The position numbers and the translations under genes are program-made. Below the pieces are notes generated by a model. The model had not been told where the DNA came from, made no database searches, and saw nothing but the letters and a program-made list of their open reading frames with translations. Of a stretch of DNA of 8,033 nt, positions 6,936 to 8,033 are shown piece after piece (position 1 is the first letter of the stretch; each line of letters begins with the position of its first letter). The DNA is from Clostridiales bacterium (GTDB lineage: Bacteria > Bacillota > Clostridia > TANB77 > CAG-508): assembly GCA_003507395.1 (NCBI GenBank), contig DNVW01000006.1, forward strand, positions 213,129 through 221,161, read 5' to 3'.

Positions 6936-6978
6936 GCCAGTGAGGGCGGAGATTTTGACAATCTCCGTCCTCACTGGC
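6936..6978. repeat. 43-nt hairpin repeat, copy A
   Basis: Arms 6936-6954 and 6960-6978 are complementary over 19 positions with one G-T pair, around a ttgac loop. It shares 24 identical bases (6947-6970) with copy B at 7682-7705. It starts 17 bases after the relE stop codon. No T-run follows on the minus strand, so it is not a standard intrinsic terminator, though it may still stabilise or end the relBE message. GC-rich arms in A/T-rich DNA suggest a REP-like or mobile hairpin element. Confidence 0.85.
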
Positions 6979-6995
6979 GCATTAGTGTCAATTTT

Positions 6996-7262
6996 TTAAT
7001 TATATATGTCTCTTCTATGTCCAATTTCCAAAATTAACACTATAATTTTTTCATCTTGTATTTCACATATCACTCTGTAATCGCCTATACGGTATCTCCA
7101 TTGTCCTGATTTATTTTCTACTAATCCTTTTCCATGTACTCTGGGATTTTCACAACCTTCAATATTTTTTTCTAACCAGCCAATTATCAAAGATGATGTA
7201 TACTTGTCTATTTTTTTTAGTTGTCTTTTAGCTTTATCTGTAAATACAACTTTATACTTCAT
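6996..7262 (-). CDS. relE: RelE/ParE-family toxin
   Basis: An 88-residue type II toxin of the RelE superfamily, predicted to cleave mRNA on the ribosome. The C-terminal half carries the family signature: SGQWRYRIGDYRVI (about 52-65), a hydrophobic strand, then EIGHRRDIY near the end. The Arg residues and terminal Tyr match positions used for catalysis in E. coli RelE. The N-terminal MKYKVVFTDKAKRQLKKID is also typical, and the length is normal. The ATG follows the antitoxin stop codon directly (TAA-ATG, no gap), implying translational coupling; AAGGAG lies 12 bases upstream within the antitoxin gene. All key regions appear intact, so it is probably active. RelE versus ParE activity cannot be settled by eye, but GQWRYRIGDYRVI favours RelE-like. 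Confidence 0.9.
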   Translation of the reverse strand: MKYKVVFTDKAKRQLKKIDKYTSSLIIGWLEKNIEGCENPRVHGKGLVENKSGQWRYRIGDYRVICEIQDEKIIVLILEIGHRRDIYN

Positions 7263-7481
7263 TTATAAGCCCAGCTCCTTTTTTACTTCCTCCATTGTAT
7301 ATGTTTTAGGATTTTTTCTGTATTCTTCTATTGCTTTATTATAACATTCTAAATCATATTCGTCTTCAATTTTTTCTAATACTGCATTTCTTATTAAATC
7401 AGATAAGGAAATATTGTTAATTTTTGCATAAGCTTTTATTAATTCTGTATCTTTTTCGTTTAGTCTTACTGAAATAGTCAT
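7263..7481 (-). CDS. relB: RelB/DUF6290-family ribbon-helix-helix antitoxin
   Basis: A 72-residue antitoxin and likely autorepressor paired with the adjacent RelE toxin. The N-terminal part, MTISVRLNEKDTELIKAYA then ISLSDLIRNAVLEKIEDE, has the beta strand and two helices of a ribbon-helix-helix DNA-binding fold (residues 1-40). The acidic C-terminal part (YDLECYNKAIEEY...YTMEEVKKELGL) matches the toxin-wrapping tail of this family. A TTG at 7490 could extend the frame by three codons, but it directly touches the ribosome site. The ATG at 7481 has AGAGGAG 9 bases upstream and gives the family's standard N-terminus. It is first gene of a two-gene operon with its own promoter. Confidence 0.88.
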   Translation of the reverse strand: MTISVRLNEKDTELIKAYAKINNISLSDLIRNAVLEKIEDEYDLECYNKAIEEYRKNPKTYTMEEVKKELGL

Positions 7482-7490
7482 ATATATCAA

Positions 7491-7497
7491 CTCCTCT
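7491..7497 (-). promoter_or_regulatory. Ribosome binding site of relB
   Basis: AGAGGAG on the minus strand, 9 bases before the ATG at 7481. It abuts the alternative TTG at 7490, which excludes that codon as the start. Confidence 0.65.
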
Positions 7498-7504
7498 TAT
7501 ATTT

Positions 7505-7533
7505 ATAGTACTACAATGTATTACATTTGTCAA
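7505..7533 (-). promoter_or_regulatory. relBE promoter
   Basis: On the minus strand, TTGACA (7533-7528, exact -35 consensus), a 17-base spacer and TACTAT (7510-7505), which differs from TATAAT at two positions. It lies 24 bases before the relB ATG, with the ribosome site between, so the leader is short. Confidence 0.75.
7515..7527. promoter_or_regulatory. Palindromic operator candidate in the relBE promoter spacer
   Basis: A perfect 13-base palindrome, AATGTA-T-TACATT, lies within the 17-base spacer and touches the -35 hexamer. RelB-type ribbon-helix-helix antitoxins bind such short palindromes over their own promoters. Occupancy here would block RNA polymerase. The role is inferred from position and family behaviour. 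Confidence 0.5.
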
Positions 7534-7587
7534 TATTATTATATTATTTTTACTTAAAGCTTGTGATTTTATACATTAAGTATAATT

Positions 7588-7630
7588 AAAAAGCTGGTGC
7601 AAAACACTTTTTAGATGTTTTATACCAGCT
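7588..7630 (-). terminator. Intrinsic terminator of the tRNA operon
   Basis: On the minus strand a hairpin with arms AGCTGGTATAAAACA (7630-7616) and TGTTTTGCACCAGCT (7606-7592), with a two-base internal mismatch and a nine-base loop, runs straight into TTTTT (7592-7588) then AATT. This is a standard Rho-independent terminator, about 100 bases after the last tRNA and upstream of the relBE promoter. Confidence 0.8.
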
Positions 7631-7670
7631 ATTGACTTTGAACTTGAACTACTTGCTAATGATGATGAAT

Positions 7671-7713
7671 TGTCAGTGGGACGGAGATTTTGACAATCTC
7701 CGTCCCACTGACA
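7671..7713. repeat. 43-nt hairpin repeat, copy B
   Basis: Perfect 19-bp arms (7671-7689 and 7695-7713) around a ttgac loop. The central 24 bases (7682-7705) are identical to copy A. The outer arm sequence differs from copy A on both sides while pairing is kept. It sits in the tRNA operon trailer, 19 bases after tRNA-Met and before the terminator. No T-run follows it on the minus strand. Confidence 0.88.
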
Positions 7714-7732
7714 ACTGACATTTAAATAAATT

Positions 7733-7809
7733 TGGTAGCGAGGGGGGGATTCGAACCCTCGACCTGTCGGGTATGAACCGAATGCTCTAGCCAACTGAGC
7801 TACCTCGCC
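7733..7809 (-). tRNA. tRNA-Met (CAT), elongator type
   Basis: A 77-base cloverleaf with encoded CCA. Acceptor stem GGCGAGG/CCTCGCT has a G1-T72 pair, D stem GCTC/GAGC, anticodon loop TTCATAC with CAT, and T loop TTCGAAT. The G1-T72 start and overall sequence match the B. subtilis elongator tRNA-Met rather than the initiator (C1-A72) or tRNA-Ile2. Two stem positions do not pair: T27-C43 at the base of the anticodon stem and A50-C64 in the T stem. It is the last tRNA of the operon. Confidence 0.93.
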
Positions 7810-7871
7810 ATCTATTTAGATTTTTCTAATTCTTATAAATTACTTCAAAATTAAAAGCCCCATATATTGTA

Positions 7872-7947
<76 letters not shown>

Positions 7948-7993
7948 AGTTATCTTTTCATATATTGTCTAGATTTCCTATACAATAAAAAAA

Positions 7994-8033
7994 TGGCGAC
8001 CTGGAACGGGCTCGAACCGTCGACCTCTAGCGT
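7994..8033 (-). tRNA. Partial tRNA, probably tRNA-Asp (3' part)
   Basis: The last 40 bases of a tRNA, cut by the window edge just after the anticodon. Visible parts: positions 37-38 (AC), anticodon-stem half GCTAG, variable AGGTC, T arm GACGG-TTCGAGC-CCGTT, acceptor half CCAGGTC and GCCA. Discriminator G73 and the ACGC...GGAGGTC-like context fit tRNA-Asp(GTC), which often neighbours Met and Phe in Bacillota clusters. The anticodon itself is not in view. Confidence 0.75.

Noticed and set aside
6936..6997. Hairpin copy A with the nearby TTTTTT (6992-6997) as a plus-strand intrinsic terminator
   Set aside because: The T-run is 13 bases from the stem and lies at the relE stop, and there is no plus-strand gene to terminate.
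7576..7794. Minus-strand open frame of 72 codons across the tRNA-Met gene, hairpin B and the terminator
   Set aside because: It overlaps a canonical tRNA and the terminator, has no ribosome site, and its product resembles no protein.

Overview
The window reads as low-GC Bacillota DNA, probably an uncultured gut-type Clostridia relative. The basis is the strong A/T bias, AGGAGG-type ribosome sites, a B. subtilis-like elongator tRNA-Met, and protein families (26-residue BspA-type repeats, SipW-type signal peptidase, DUF5305) common in such genomes. This placement is inference. Every gene found lies on the minus strand, so transcription runs from high to low coordinates.

Right end (7588-8033): the tail of a tRNA operon, with a partial tRNA (probably Asp), tRNA-Phe(GAA) and elongator tRNA-Met(CAT), closed by an intrinsic terminator at 7588-7630. 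Next comes a two-gene RelB/RelE toxin-antitoxin cassette (6996-7481). It has a well-formed promoter whose spacer holds a palindrome, a likely autoregulation site. The cassette is bracketed by two copies of a 43-nt hairpin repeat, 6936-6978 and 7671-7713. Part of what looks like a related repeat opens the window (14-31).

Left and centre (31-6794): one tightly packed operon. In transcription order it encodes (1) a small surface protein with a membrane-spanning signal segment ending in GYA and a TasA-like beta-rich body; (2) a Ser/His (SipW/SEC11-type) signal peptidase with an unusual N-terminal region of about eight membrane segments; (3) a DUF5305-type two-pass membrane protein; (4) a very large BspA-type repeat protein with the same GYA signal; and (5) a short-chain dehydrogenase. 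Genes 1-4 look like a self-contained export and surface-assembly module: a dedicated peptidase, a membrane partner and two substrates sharing one cleavage signature.

The BspA-type gene is split. Reading frame 1695-3971 stops just after an A8 run at 1703-1710, and the homologous continuation (down to 808) is in the -1 frame. One extra A, or a -1 slip on the A AAA AAA heptamer, would give a single 1054-residue protein with 21 repeats in two duplicated blocks. Mutation, phase variation, slippage or assembly error cannot be told apart from the sequence alone.

No gene-free stretch exceeds 300 bases. The two main gaps (6795-6995 and 7482-7732) hold promoters, hairpin repeats and the tRNA terminator.
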